The notes under the pieces: generated by a model
What the model was told of the DNA's origin: nothing
Database searches by the model: none
What the model saw: the letters and a program-made list of their open reading frames with translations, nothing else
Position numbers and translations under genes: made by a program
In this document: one piece after another, positions 1 to 8,231 of the stretch
How the letters are laid out: each line of letters opens with the position of its first letter
Numbering within the stretch: position 1 is the stretch's first letter
Assembly (NCBI RefSeq): GCF_002742635.1
Contig: NZ_PEGF01000002.1
Coordinates: 1,488,001 to 1,552,000, forward strand
Direction: 5' to 3'
Length of the DNA: 64,000 nucleotides
Source: Caulobacter sp. X
GTDB lineage: Bacteria; Pseudomonadota; Alphaproteobacteria; Caulobacterales; Caulobacteraceae

Positions 1-128
1 CGCGCGATGGCGTAGCCTCGCCGGCGCTGCGGATGGCGATCGCCGCCTATCAGCGCGACCAGGGGCTGCCGGCCTCGGGCGAGGTCGATGGCGAGACGCT
101 GGGTCGTCTGGCGGCCTCGGCCCATTGA
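1..128 (+). CDS. C-terminal end of a peptidoglycan-binding domain protein (partial)
   Basis: The reading frame starting at base 3 is open from the window edge to a TGA at 126-128. It encodes about 41 residues with the pattern of a PG_binding_1 repeat: an LRMAIAAYQRDQGL stretch, then a DG-ET-L-RL ending. This small helical domain binds the cell wall and often sits at the C-terminus of secreted hydrolases or peptidases. The rest of the gene lies outside the window, so the catalytic part, if any, is unknown. Confidence 0.6.
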   Translation, partial: RDGVASPALRMAIAAYQRDQGLPASGEVDGETLGRLAASAH

Positions 129-290
129 TCCGTCGCGAAGGCTCCTCCAATTTGATTGTCGAAAAGGCGAGAGGCGCGCGGCCGCCGTATATTTCGCCGC
201 ATATCGTCCGTGGACCTCTGGCTTCGGGTCGGTAATAGTCCCGCTCGGGGCAGGGAAGGCGGTTTCGACGGCCTTCCGAAGGAGTTGATC

Positions 291-752
291 ATGAACGAGT
301 CCGTGGGCGGGCGGACGCCGGTTCCTCCGGCGGTATGGGTCTTTGGTCTATCGACCCTCATTCCATTTTTCGTCTCATCGGCCTTGTTCTGCTACGGCCC
401 CGCTAGAATCCAGAGCCCCGCCTTGGTGGGGTTGCTGGCCTATTCGACCGCGATGGTGTCCTACTTCGGGGGCGTGCGCACGGGACTTGAGATCGAGAAC
501 CCCAGCCCGCGATGGTCGGTGCTCGGGCTTTCGTTGCTGTTTCCCCTGGCGGGCTTTGGCCTGTTGCTGGGCGAGCTGAAGTTCGACCCGGCGTGGCAAC
601 TGTCGGGCTTCCTGCTGCTTTTGCTGCTGCAGTGGGTCTGGGACGTGACGAACCACGAAGGTCCCACCTGGCGTCCGCGCATGCGCACTCTGATGACCGC
701 CGGCGCCGCCATCTCGCTGGCCTTCTCGCTGGAGCAGGCGCTTCACATGTAG
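291..752 (+). CDS. DUF3429 family inner-membrane protein
   Basis: A 153-residue protein made mostly of hydrophobic helices (about residues 14-38, 45-62, 73-90, 100-115 and 130-150), separated by short charged loops containing GPARIQSP and WDVTNHEG. This matches the general pattern of the DUF3429 family, small membrane proteins of unknown function common in alphaproteobacteria. The ATG at 291 is chosen because a GAAGGAG ribosome-binding site lies a few bases upstream and the hydrophobic segments begin directly after it; an earlier in-frame start at 156 would add an arginine-rich tail with no support. It reads toward pdeM and is not in its operon. No enzymatic residues are recognisable. Confidence 0.8.
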   Translation: MNESVGGRTPVPPAVWVFGLSTLIPFFVSSALFCYGPARIQSPALVGLLAYSTAMVSYFGGVRTGLEIENPSPRWSVLGLSLLFPLAGFGLLLGELKFDPAWQLSGFLLLLLLQWVWDVTNHEGPTWRPRMRTLMTAGAAISLAFSLEQALHM

Positions 753-766
753 CGCCCGGCGGCGGC

Positions 767-1474
767 CTAGTCCGGCCGTAGCGACCCCATCCCGACCGCG
801 TGGACCCGCTTGGGACCCAGGGCGCCGGCCAGCATCGCGCCGTCGAACAGGTTCGAGAACGCCTCGTCCAGGATGTTCAGCCCGCCGGTGAAGGCGCCGA
901 ACGCCGGCAACACCAGGCGCTGGCCGTCCGTCACGAAGCACCGCCGCCGAACGGTTCCTCGACCGCTGGAGACCTTGGCCGCCGGGTGCAAGTGGCCGGC
1001 GACTTCGCCAAGTTGCACGCCCGGCTGGGGCTCGTGGCGTAGCGTCAGGCCCATCAACGCGGCTTCGTCGATGACGTCGCCCGGCAGCGCCCTGGGCCCG
1101 TCAGCGTCGTGGTTGCCCACGGCCCAGACCAGTTCACGCCCTAGCGCCAGGCCTTCCAGCCTCCGGTAGTCGTCTCCCGCCAGCCGCGCTTCGCCGCCGC
1201 CGTCGTGGAAGCTGTCCCCTAGGAAGATCAGCCGCCGGGGCGAGAGCAGGGCGATCTCCCGGTCCAGGCGGTCCAGGGTCTCGCGCGTGTCGTAGGGCGG
1301 CAGCATCTGGCCGAAGCGCGCGGCGTAGCTGCTGCCCTTCTCGAAGTGCAGGTCGGCGACCACCAGGGTGTGCTCGCTTTCCAGCCACATCGCGCCAGAC
1401 CAGCGCAGCATGACCTCGACATCGCACAATGCGATCCGCAGGCCGCCGCAGGGAGAAGGAGCAAAGCGGGTCAA
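767..1474 (-). CDS. pdeM: Ligase-associated DNA damage response endonuclease PdeM
   Basis: A 235-residue calcineurin-like metallophosphoesterase. The metal ligands are visible in order: D41-x-H43 (VADLHFEKG), GD at 86-87 (FLGDSFHD), GNHD at 120-123 and GHLHP at 160-164. This spacing fits the PdeM family, single-domain nucleases named from their linkage to a bacterial DNA ligase, exonuclease and Lhr-type helicase set. Its start overlaps the stop of the upstream helicase gene by 4 bases, so the two are translationally coupled and probably act together in repair. No ATP-dependent ligase or matching exonuclease gene lies nearby, so here the set is reduced to helicase plus nuclease. Confidence 0.92.
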   Translation of the reverse strand: MTRFAPSPCGGLRIALCDVEVMLRWSGAMWLESEHTLVVADLHFEKGSSYAARFGQMLPPYDTRETLDRLDREIALLSPRRLIFLGDSFHDGGGEARLAGDDYRRLEGLALGRELVWAVGNHDADGPRALPGDVIDEAALMGLTLRHEPQPGVQLGEVAGHLHPAAKVSSGRGTVRRRCFVTDGQRLVLPAFGAFTGGLNILDEAFSNLFDGAMLAGALGPKRVHAVGMGSLRPD

Positions 1475-4050
1475 TGCATGGCCTCGGCGATCAGGTCTTC
1501 CTCGGCCTCGGCCAGGATCATCTCGCCGGCGGCGTCGCCCGGCGCGCGCTCGCGGCCGATCTCCAGCATGATCGGCACGGCGAAGGGCGAGACGCGATCC
1601 AGCGGCACGTGGCGTATCTTGCCTCGCACCCGCGCCAGCATGTCGCCCAGGCGCGCGATGTCGAGCATGCCGGTGGCCGCGTCATGGCGGGCGCAGCGCA
1701 GCATCAGGTGATCGGGTTGGTGTTTGCGCAGCACGTCGTAGATCAGGTCGGTCGAGAAGGTCACTTGGCGTCCGGACTTCTCCGCGCCCGGATGGCGGCG
1801 CTCGATGAGCCCGGCGATCAGGGCGCAGTGCTTGAAGGCCCGCTTCATCATGAAGCTCTCGTCCAGCCAAGCCTCGAGATCGTCGCCCAACATGTCCTGG
1901 GCGAACAACTCGTCGAGGTCGAGGCCGTCCATCGGTCGCAGCGCCCAGATGTTCAGAGCGTAGTCGTTGCAGACGAAGCCCAGCGGGCCGACGCCCAGCC
2001 GGTCCAGCCGTCGGGTCAGCAGCATGGCCAGGGTCGTGTGGGCCAAGCGACCATCGAACGGATAGCAGACCAGGTGGAACCGCTTCCCGCGCGGGAAGGT
2101 CTCCAGCAGCATCTCGCCTTCGTCGGGGATCGCCGAGCGGATCTTCTGCCAGGCCAGCCATTCCTGGACGTCGCCGGGCAGGGCGGTCCATTCGGCCTCG
2201 TCGTGCATCATCTGGCGCACGCGGCTGGCCAGATAGGTCGATAGCGGGAACTTCGAGCCGCCCCAGCTGGGCATCTTGGGGTCGTCGTTCGGCGCGGGCG
2301 TGACGAAGGCGTCGGCGCCGACCAGGCTGTTATAGCGCCAGACCTGGCCGGCGAAGACGAAGGTGTCGCCGGGCGTCAGCTGCTCGAAATAGCCTTCCTC
2401 GGCCTCGCCGATCTTCCTTCCGCCCATCGGCCGTTTGCCGCCGCCGATGCGGATGTTGATCATGCCGGGCGAGACGATGGCCCCGACGTTCATCCGGTGC
2501 TGCTGCCTAGCCTGGGCGTTGCGGGCCGTCCACAGGCCGTCGGCGTTCTTCACGATCCGCCGGAACTTGTCATAGGTGCGTAGCGCGTAGCCGCCGGTCG
2601 AGACGAAGTCGACGACCGTCTCGAAGTCCTCCCAGCTCAGCTCCGCGTAGGGACCGGCCGAGCGAACCTCGTCGTAGAGGCCGAGCATGTCGAAGGGCTC
2701 GGAGCAGGCGCAGCCCATGACGTGCTGGGCCAGGGTGTCCAGCGTGCCGACGCGCGGCGGGTCGCCGTCCAGGTGGTTCTCCAGGATGGCGTCGGCGGCG
2801 GCGCGGCACTCCAGCATCTCGAAGCGGCTGGCGGGCACGAACAGGGCGCGGCTGGGCTCGTCAAGCCGGTGGTTGGCGCGGCCGATCCGCTGCACCATCC
2901 GCGAGGCGCCCTTGGGCGCGGCCAGCTGGATGACCAGATCGACGTCGCCCCAGTCGATGCCCATGTCCAGGGTCGATGTGCAGACCACGGCCCGCAGCTC
3001 CCCGCGCGCCATGGCCGCCTCGACCTTGCGGCGCTGCTCGGCCGACAGGCTGCCGTGGTGCAGGGCGATCGGCAGGTCGTCCTCGTTCAGCTCCCACAAG
3101 CGCTGGAAGGCAAACTCGGCCTGGAAGCGGGTGTTGACGAAGACCAGCGCCGTCTTCGATTGCTTGATGATCTCGTAGACCTCGGCCATGGCGTGCTCGG
3201 CCGTGTGGCCGGCCCATGGCACCCGCCCGCCGGACACCAGAACCTCGACGACCGGCTGGGCGCCGCCCGAGCCGAGGACGAGGTCGATATCGGGTTCGGA
3301 GATCCTCCCCCGCGCGCGGGGGAGGTGGCCCGGAGGGCCGGAGGGGGCGAGCTGGAGGTTGGCCGCGCTGGCCCCCTCCGTCGGCTCCGCCGACACCTCC
3401 CCCGCGAGCGGGGGAGGATCTTTCGCTCGATTCACCCCCAGCCACTTCCTCACCAGGTCCGGATCATCGACCGTCGCCGACAGCCCCACCCGCCGCATGC
3501 GCGGCGCGAACCGTTGCAGCCTCGCCAGACCCAGCGCCAGCAGGTCGCCGCGCTTGGACGGCCAGATGGCGTGGGCTTCGTCGATGATCACGCAGGCGAG
3601 GTCGGCGAAGTACTCCCGCGCGCCTTCCCAGGCGCAGAACAGCGCCAGTTGCTCGGGCGTGGTCAGCAGGATGTCCGGCGGCCGGACGCGCTGGCGGGCC
3701 TTGCGGCTCTCGCCCGTATCGCCGGTGCGGCTCTCGGCCACGATCGGCAGGCCCATCTCGCGAATGGGCGTTAGCAAGTTGCGCTCGACGTCGACGGCCA
3801 GGGCCTTCAGCGGCGAGATGTAGAGGGTGTGGACGCCGGCGGGCGCGTTGCGCGGCGGGCGCTCGGCCAGGTCGATCAGGCTGGGCAGGAAGCCGGCCAG
3901 CGTCTTGCCGCCGCCGGTCGGGGCGATCAGCAGGGCGCCCCGGCCCTGGCGCGCCTTCTCCAGCATCGCCAGCTGATGGGCGCGCGGGCTCCAGCCGCGG
4001 TCGGCGAACCATTGCTGGAAGCGGGGAGGAAGGGCGTCGCCTACGGACAT
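1471..4050 (-). CDS. Ligase-associated Lhr-type DEXH-box DNA helicase
   Basis: An 859-residue superfamily 2 helicase. Walker A is APTGGGKT at 43-50, the DEAH box is at 157-160, motif III SAT is at 191-193, and motif VI (QRIGRANHR) lies near residue 395; the C-terminal half carries the winged-helix and Lhr-associated domains. It unwinds nucleic acid with ATP and belongs to the DNA ligase-linked damage-response helicases. pdeM follows with a 4-bp overlap. Residues 211-250 are encoded entirely by a 120-bp palindromic repeat inserted in frame between helicase motif III and the PDIDLVLG segment; the frame and helicase motifs stay intact. A GTTC-N7-GTTT site lies 18-32 bases upstream of the ATG. 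Confidence 0.93.
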   Translation of the reverse strand: MSVGDALPPRFQQWFADRGWSPRAHQLAMLEKARQGRGALLIAPTGGGKTLAGFLPSLIDLAERPPRNAPAGVHTLYISPLKALAVDVERNLLTPIREMGLPIVAESRTGDTGESRKARQRVRPPDILLTTPEQLALFCAWEGAREYFADLACVIIDEAHAIWPSKRGDLLALGLARLQRFAPRMRRVGLSATVDDPDLVRKWLGVNRAKDPPPLAGEVSAEPTEGASAANLQLAPSGPPGHLPRARGRISEPDIDLVLGSGGAQPVVEVLVSGGRVPWAGHTAEHAMAEVYEIIKQSKTALVFVNTRFQAEFAFQRLWELNEDDLPIALHHGSLSAEQRRKVEAAMARGELRAVVCTSTLDMGIDWGDVDLVIQLAAPKGASRMVQRIGRANHRLDEPSRALFVPASRFEMLECRAAADAILENHLDGDPPRVGTLDTLAQHVMGCACSEPFDMLGLYDEVRSAGPYAELSWEDFETVVDFVSTGGYALRTYDKFRRIVKNADGLWTARNAQARQQHRMNVGAIVSPGMINIRIGGGKRPMGGRKIGEAEEGYFEQLTPGDTFVFAGQVWRYNSLVGADAFVTPAPNDDPKMPSWGGSKFPLSTYLASRVRQMMHDEAEWTALPGDVQEWLAWQKIRSAIPDEGEMLLETFPRGKRFHLVCYPFDGRLAHTTLAMLLTRRLDRLGVGPLGFVCNDYALNIWALRPMDGLDLDELFAQDMLGDDLEAWLDESFMMKRAFKHCALIAGLIERRHPGAEKSGRQVTFSTDLIYDVLRKHQPDHLMLRCARHDAATGMLDIARLGDMLARVRGKIRHVPLDRVSPFAVPIMLEIGRERAPGDAAGEMILAEAEEDLIAEAMH
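3301..3420. repeat. Palindromic repeat inserted in frame within the helicase gene
   Basis: Exactly 120 bp bounded by GATCCTCCCCCGC and its complement GCGGGGGAGGATC. Each half folds on itself: CCTCCCCC / GGGGGAGG in both arms, GGCCC/GGGCC in the left arm and GTCGGC/GCCGAC in the right; the central GAGGGGGC / GCCCCCTC arms pair around a spacer of about 22 bases. This cloverleaf, rich in CCTCCCCC/GGGGGAGG, is the style of Caulobacter intergenic repeats, and a related copy lies at 56514-56605. Being 40 codons long and stop-free in the helicase frame, it adds a Pro/Ala/Gly-rich segment instead of breaking the gene. Confidence 0.85.
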
Positions 4051-4067
4051 TGTCCGCGATATAGCAT

Positions 4068-4082
4068 GTTCCCCTTCTGTTT
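4068..4082 (-). promoter_or_regulatory. Candidate LexA-type box before the Lhr-type helicase
   Basis: On the plus strand this reads GTTC-CCCTTCT-GTTT, one base away from the alphaproteobacterial SOS box GTTC-N7-GTTC. It ends 18 bases upstream of the helicase ATG, where a repressor could block transcription. A 21-bp window around it matches the site at 4923-4937 at 19 positions. The family consensus is established knowledge; LexA binding here is inference. Confidence 0.45.
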
Positions 4083-4092
4083 CGTCCAGAGA

Positions 4093-4851
4093 TTACGGCT
4101 CCAGACCGTACGTCACCATCACACGCGCGGTTCGGGTCACCGGCTGAGGCGTGTAGTTCAATGGCGAGCTCAGCTGAACGGGCGGAACGGGCAGCGGCGG
4201 GGGCGGCGGGGCCACATCCCCTCTGCTGACACTGGCGTAGCCCATGATCGGCATGGCCTGGTTGTCCTGGACGCGGACGACCGGTCCCAGCTTCACCCCG
4301 GACGCGGCGGCCAACAGCTCGGCCTGGCGCTTGGCGTCGGCCACCGCGTCGCGCATCGCCGCGTCTTCCAGCGTGTTCTCGTCGGTGACCCCGCCGCCGG
4401 AGACATTGACGTCGACGCCGCCGATTTGGGCCACCAATGACGCCGTGTCGCCGGCCCGCGCCGCGGGCGTGACGCGCACCTGGAAGCCCTGCGTGGCGAT
4501 CGCGCCCACCACCGCGCAATCGCCGGAGGCCGGCAGGGGATAGCCGCGGTTGTCGCAGCCCTTGGCGCGGACTTCCCGGATCTGCAGCGCCGAACTCCGG
4601 AGCTCGGTGTTCGGCTTTCCGGGCAGCTTGGGCAGGCTGGCGTCCAGCTTGGCCTGAGCCTCGGCCAGGGCTTTCACCGCCTGCGGCGGGGTAACGCCTT
4701 CGCCGCGCAAGGTGAAGTTCAACAGGGCGTAGTCGGCCGGCCGCTCGGCGCGCCCGCTGCCGATGACGACGATCGTCGGCGGCTGAACCTCGGCCGCCAG
4801 AGCGGGCGTTGCGGCCGCCATCAGGCAGGCGGTGAAGGCGGAATGACGCAC
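4093..4851 (-). CDS. Secreted SIMPL-domain (DUF541) protein
   Basis: A 252-residue protein with an N-terminal signal peptide (residues 1-20, ending ALA-AE) followed by a SIMPL/DUF541 domain. Typical features are the opening IVVIGSGRAERPADYA strand, a central segment listing differences between angles of the fold, and the DAVADAKRQAELLAAASGVKLG helix near residues 168-188. Family members form ring- or barrel-like periplasmic assemblies of unclear role, sometimes linked to stress. A proline run (about 219-228) precedes the C-terminus. It lies between the two helicase genes, on the same strand as the Lhr-type gene but with its own 42-bp gap; nothing in it suggests a role in repair. Confidence 0.85.
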   Translation of the reverse strand: MRHSAFTACLMAAATPALAAEVQPPTIVVIGSGRAERPADYALLNFTLRGEGVTPPQAVKALAEAQAKLDASLPKLPGKPNTELRSSALQIREVRAKGCDNRGYPLPASGDCAVVGAIATQGFQVRVTPAARAGDTASLVAQIGGVDVNVSGGGVTDENTLEDAAMRDAVADAKRQAELLAAASGVKLGPVVRVQDNQAMPIMGYASVSRGDVAPPPPPLPVPPVQLSSPLNYTPQPVTRTARVMVTYGLEP

Positions 4852-4922
4852 GGCGCGGCTCCATTGAAGGTTGCGGCCAAGTATTCGGACGCGCGATCAT
4901 ATTTGGCAACGGCGTCTACGGT

Positions 4923-4937
4923 GTTCCCTTTCTGTTT
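4923..4937 (+). promoter_or_regulatory. Candidate LexA-type box before the DinG-like helicase
   Basis: Reads GTTC-CCTTTCT-GTTT, again one base from GTTC-N7-GTTC, and lies 27-41 bases upstream of the GTG start at 4964. It is nearly identical to the site at 4068-4082 although the two genes point in opposite directions, which suggests shared control of two DNA-repair helicases. The binding factor is inferred. Confidence 0.45.
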
Positions 4938-4963
4938 CGCCCGGTTCTTGCTAACAGACTCGC

Positions 4964-7828
4964 GTGACCGTTTCCCCCCCGACTCTGGATCTGGCCCCGG
5001 CCCTGGTCGTCCTGCCCGGGCCGCGCGCCGGCGTGGCCGGCGTGGCCGACGGGGGCGGCGAGGGCCGGATGCTGCGCGCGCCCGACGCCCGCGATCTGTT
5101 CGAGCATGGACCAGTCCTGGTCGCGCACGGGGCGATGACCGCGCGCCGTCTGAACCTGTCGCCCCCGTCGCGTTCGCCCCGCCTGTTCGACGTGCTGGAG
5201 CTCCACGCCTTCACCCGTCCCGGCGCCTTCTGTGCGCCGTCGGCGGTCGGCTTGGCCATGGCGCTGGGTTTGCCCGAACCGCACGGCGCGGCCCAGCAGG
5301 CGCAGAGCCTGCGCGAGAGCGCCGACGCCCTGCTGCGCGAGCTGGCCCTGACGCCGGTCCCCTCGCGGGAAGAGGCCCTGGCCGTCGCCGAGACGTTGGC
5401 GAAGGCCGGTTGGGCCTGGGGCCCCGCCGCCATCGGCGCCCTGCGCTCGGTTCCTGTCGGCAACCAGTTCCGCGGCTCGGGCCTCGATGTCTGGGCGCGG
5501 CTGCCCGAGTGGGAGGACCAGGCGCCGCCCGGCGAGGTGGGTTCCCGGCCGATCGATCCCGAGCGCGCCGGTCAGCGCCTGACGGAGCTGCTGCAACGCT
5601 CGGGCCTGGAGGAGATCCGCGAGGCCCAGGCGACCTTCGCCAAGGAGGCGTCCTACGCCTTCCAGCCGCGCGAGCGCGAAGGCGAGCCGCGCATGATGCT
5701 GGCCGAGGCCGGCACGGGCGTTGGCAAGACGCTAGGCTATCTGGCGCCCGCCTCGCTGTGGGCCGAGGCCAACGGGCCGTCGGTCTGGGTCAGCACCTAC
5801 ACCCGCGCCCTGCAGCGCCAGATCGAGCGCGAGAGCCGTTCGATCTATCCCGACCCCAAGGAGCGCGCCAAGAAGGCGGTGGTCCGCAAGGGTCGTGAGA
5901 ACTACCTGTGCCTGCTGAACTTTCAGGAGCAGATCAACGGCGCCCAGCTGGGCAATGGCGACCTGATCGGCCTGGCCCTGACTGCGCGCTGGGCGCGGGC
6001 GACGCGCGACGGCGACATGACCGGCGGCGACTTCCCCGCCTGGCTGCCGACGCTGTCGGCGGTGCCGCCCTCGGCCCAAGCCAGCCCGGCCAACCTGGTC
6101 GATCGACGGGGCGAGTGCATCCACGCCGGCTGCCAGCACTATCGGATCTGCTTTATCGAAAAGGCGGTGCGGGCGTCCAAGCGCGCCGACATCGTCATCG
6201 CCAACCACGCCCTCGTCCTCACTCAGGCGGCGTTCGACGGCGCTCGTACCGCGCGAGGCCTGAAGGGCGACAACGAGACCACCAGCCTCAAGCGCATCGT
6301 CTTCGACGAGGGCCACCACCTGTTCGAAGCCGCCGACAGCGCTTTTTCCGCCGCCCTCTCGGGCGCGGAGGCCGCTGAGCTGCGCCGCTGGATCCGAGGT
6401 CCCGAGGGTCGCGGCCGGCGGGGCCGGGGGCTAGAGGCGCGGCTGCTCGACATCCTGGGCGACCGCGAGGGCGCGCGGCAGGCGATGAGCCAAGCCATTC
6501 ACGCCGCCGCCGCCTTGCCGGGCGAAGGCTGGTCGGGCCGGGTCGCGCCGCCGGACGGCCAGATCAATCCGATCGGCCCGATCGAGAACTTCCTGGTCGC
6601 CGTGATCGAACAGCTGCGCGCCCGCACCAGCGAGCGCGGCGGCGCCGATCTTGGCCTGCAGTGCGATGCGCGGCCGCCGATCGATCTCGTCCGCGAGCGC
6701 GCGCCCGAGGCCGCCAAGGCCCTGGCCGCGATCGAGGCGCCGCTGCTGGCCTTGGCCCGCGCGCTGGAGGACGTTCTGGACGAAGAGGCCGAGCATCTGG
6801 CGCCGTCCGAACGGGCCCGCATCGAAGGCGCGCTGCGCGGCCTGGACCGCCGCGCCCGCATGACCCTGCCGGCCTGGCGATCGATCCTGAAGGCGCTGGA
6901 AGAGGACGACGTCGATCCCAGCGAGACCGACCCCGACTTCGTCGACTGGTTCGAGGCGACGTTCCTGTATGGCCGCGTCGTCGACGCCGCCTGCCGCCGG
7001 CACTGGGTGGACCCGACCGAGCCCCTGCGCGCGGCGGTGCTGTCGCCGGCCCACGGGGTGCTGGTGACCAGCGCCACCCTGGTCGATCCGGCGCTGGAGG
7101 ATCCCTTCGCCCTGGCCGAGATGCGCACGGGCGCGGCGCGCCTGCCGTCGGCGCCCAAGGTGCTGCGACTGGTCTCGCCGTTCGACTACGCCAACAACGC
7201 CAAGGCTTTCGTCGTCACGGACGTCAACAAGGAAGACCCGCGCCAGGTCTCGGCGGCGATGCGCGAGCTGTTCCTGGCCGCCGGCGGCGGCGGGCTCGGC
7301 TTGTTCACCGCCATCCGCCGGCTGAAGGCGGTGCACGAGCGCATCGCCGCGCCGCTCGCCGACCAGGGTCTGGCGCTCTACGCCCAGCATGTCGATCCGC
7401 TGGAGGTTGGGGCGCTGGTCGACATCTTCCGCGCCGAGGAGGACGCCTGCCTGCTGGGCACCGACGCCATCCGCGATGGCGTGGACGTTCCCGGACGCTC
7501 GCTGCGCCTGCTGGTGTTCGACCGCGTGCCGTGGCCGCGCCCCGACGTGCTGCACAAGGCGCGTCGCCTGCGCTTCGGCGGCAAGGGCTATGACGACGCG
7601 GTGGCGCGAGCCCGGATCAGCCAGGCTTTCGGTCGCCTGATCCGCCGGGCGGACGATCGCGGCGTGTTCGTGATGCTGGACGCCGCCGCGCCGACGCGAC
7701 TGTTTTCCAGCCTGCCTGAAGGCGTTCAGATCGAGCGGGTCGGACTTGTCGAGGCGATCGAGGCCACCGCCGCCTTCCTGGCCAAGACGGCCGAGGACCG
7801 TTCGGGCGACGATCTGGCGGCTTCCTGA
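4964..7828 (+). CDS. DinG/Rad3-type Fe-S ATP-dependent DNA helicase
   Basis: A 954-residue superfamily 2 helicase of the XPD/DinG group. After a non-helicase N-terminal region of about 200 residues come Walker A GTGVGKT (near 247-253), a DEGHH box (near 447), SAT (near 703) and the QAFGRLIRR motif VI near 887. Four cysteines, C316, C385, C390 and C396, are spaced as in the 4Fe-4S domain of DinG/XPD helicases between motifs Ia and II. Such enzymes unwind forked or RNA-DNA structures in a 5'-3' direction. The start is a GTG with only a weak ribosome-binding site; no better start is visible. A LexA-like box lies just upstream, consistent with damage induction (inferred). Confidence 0.88.
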   Translation: MTVSPPTLDLAPALVVLPGPRAGVAGVADGGGEGRMLRAPDARDLFEHGPVLVAHGAMTARRLNLSPPSRSPRLFDVLELHAFTRPGAFCAPSAVGLAMALGLPEPHGAAQQAQSLRESADALLRELALTPVPSREEALAVAETLAKAGWAWGPAAIGALRSVPVGNQFRGSGLDVWARLPEWEDQAPPGEVGSRPIDPERAGQRLTELLQRSGLEEIREAQATFAKEASYAFQPREREGEPRMMLAEAGTGVGKTLGYLAPASLWAEANGPSVWVSTYTRALQRQIERESRSIYPDPKERAKKAVVRKGRENYLCLLNFQEQINGAQLGNGDLIGLALTARWARATRDGDMTGGDFPAWLPTLSAVPPSAQASPANLVDRRGECIHAGCQHYRICFIEKAVRASKRADIVIANHALVLTQAAFDGARTARGLKGDNETTSLKRIVFDEGHHLFEAADSAFSAALSGAEAAELRRWIRGPEGRGRRGRGLEARLLDILGDREGARQAMSQAIHAAAALPGEGWSGRVAPPDGQINPIGPIENFLVAVIEQLRARTSERGGADLGLQCDARPPIDLVRERAPEAAKALAAIEAPLLALARALEDVLDEEAEHLAPSERARIEGALRGLDRRARMTLPAWRSILKALEEDDVDPSETDPDFVDWFEATFLYGRVVDAACRRHWVDPTEPLRAAVLSPAHGVLVTSATLVDPALEDPFALAEMRTGAARLPSAPKVLRLVSPFDYANNAKAFVVTDVNKEDPRQVSAAMRELFLAAGGGGLGLFTAIRRLKAVHERIAAPLADQGLALYAQHVDPLEVGALVDIFRAEEDACLLGTDAIRDGVDVPGRSLRLLVFDRVPWPRPDVLHKARRLRFGGKGYDDAVARARISQAFGRLIRRADDRGVFVMLDAAAPTRLFSSLPEGVQIERVGLVEAIEATAAFLAKTAEDRSGDDLAAS

Positions 7829-7905
7829 CTCAAAGCCGTCGAATTTCTGCAATGAGGGCGTCCTAAAACTCGGCCAAGGGGAGGGGCAGTTCCAGGAGCG
7901 TACCC

Positions 7906-8166
7906 ATGACCCGACATGCCGACCCCGCGATCGACGAAGCCGCGACCCCCGCGCGTGCGCGCTCGGCACGCGCCCTGGTCCAGGCGGTCCGCTGGCGCAC
8001 GGGGCTCTCGCAAGCCGACTTCGCGTCGGTGTTCCATATCGATCTGACCCTGCTGCAAGACCTGGAGCATGGTGAGGCTCGCCTGGATCCGGCGCTGGCG
8101 GCCTATCTGCGCGTCATCGACCACGCGCCGGAGGTGGTCCGCGCCGCCCTGGGGCGCGCCTCCTAG
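7906..8166 (+). CDS. Small helix-turn-helix protein (Cro/C1-like)
   Basis: An 86-residue protein whose middle (residues 24-67) fits a compact HTH: VQAVRWRTGLSQADFASVF forms the first helices with the usual LSQ-x2-FA turn, then HIDLTLLQDLEHGEARLDPALAAYLRVI resembles the recognition helix and scaffold of antitoxin and Cro/C1 proteins. An AGGAG ribosome-binding site sits about 10 bases before the ATG. It stands alone with no toxin-like partner beside it, so it is more likely a small regulator of unknown targets than one half of a toxin-antitoxin pair. Confidence 0.75.
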   Translation: MTRHADPAIDEAATPARARSARALVQAVRWRTGLSQADFASVFHIDLTLLQDLEHGEARLDPALAAYLRVIDHAPEVVRAALGRAS

Positions 8167-8231
8167 TCACGCGCTTCCGCATCCATCCGCTTACGCGCCG
8201 CCGACGTATCTCGTTGGAAGTGGAGCGCGTC

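Noticed and set aside
6431..7969. A 512-codon antisense frame over the DinG-like helicase
   Set aside because: The sense strand carries the complete helicase motifs; the opposite frame has none.
7906..8166. Possible antitoxin of a toxin-antitoxin pair
   Set aside because: The HTH protein is plausible, but no small toxin-like gene lies next to it on either strand.
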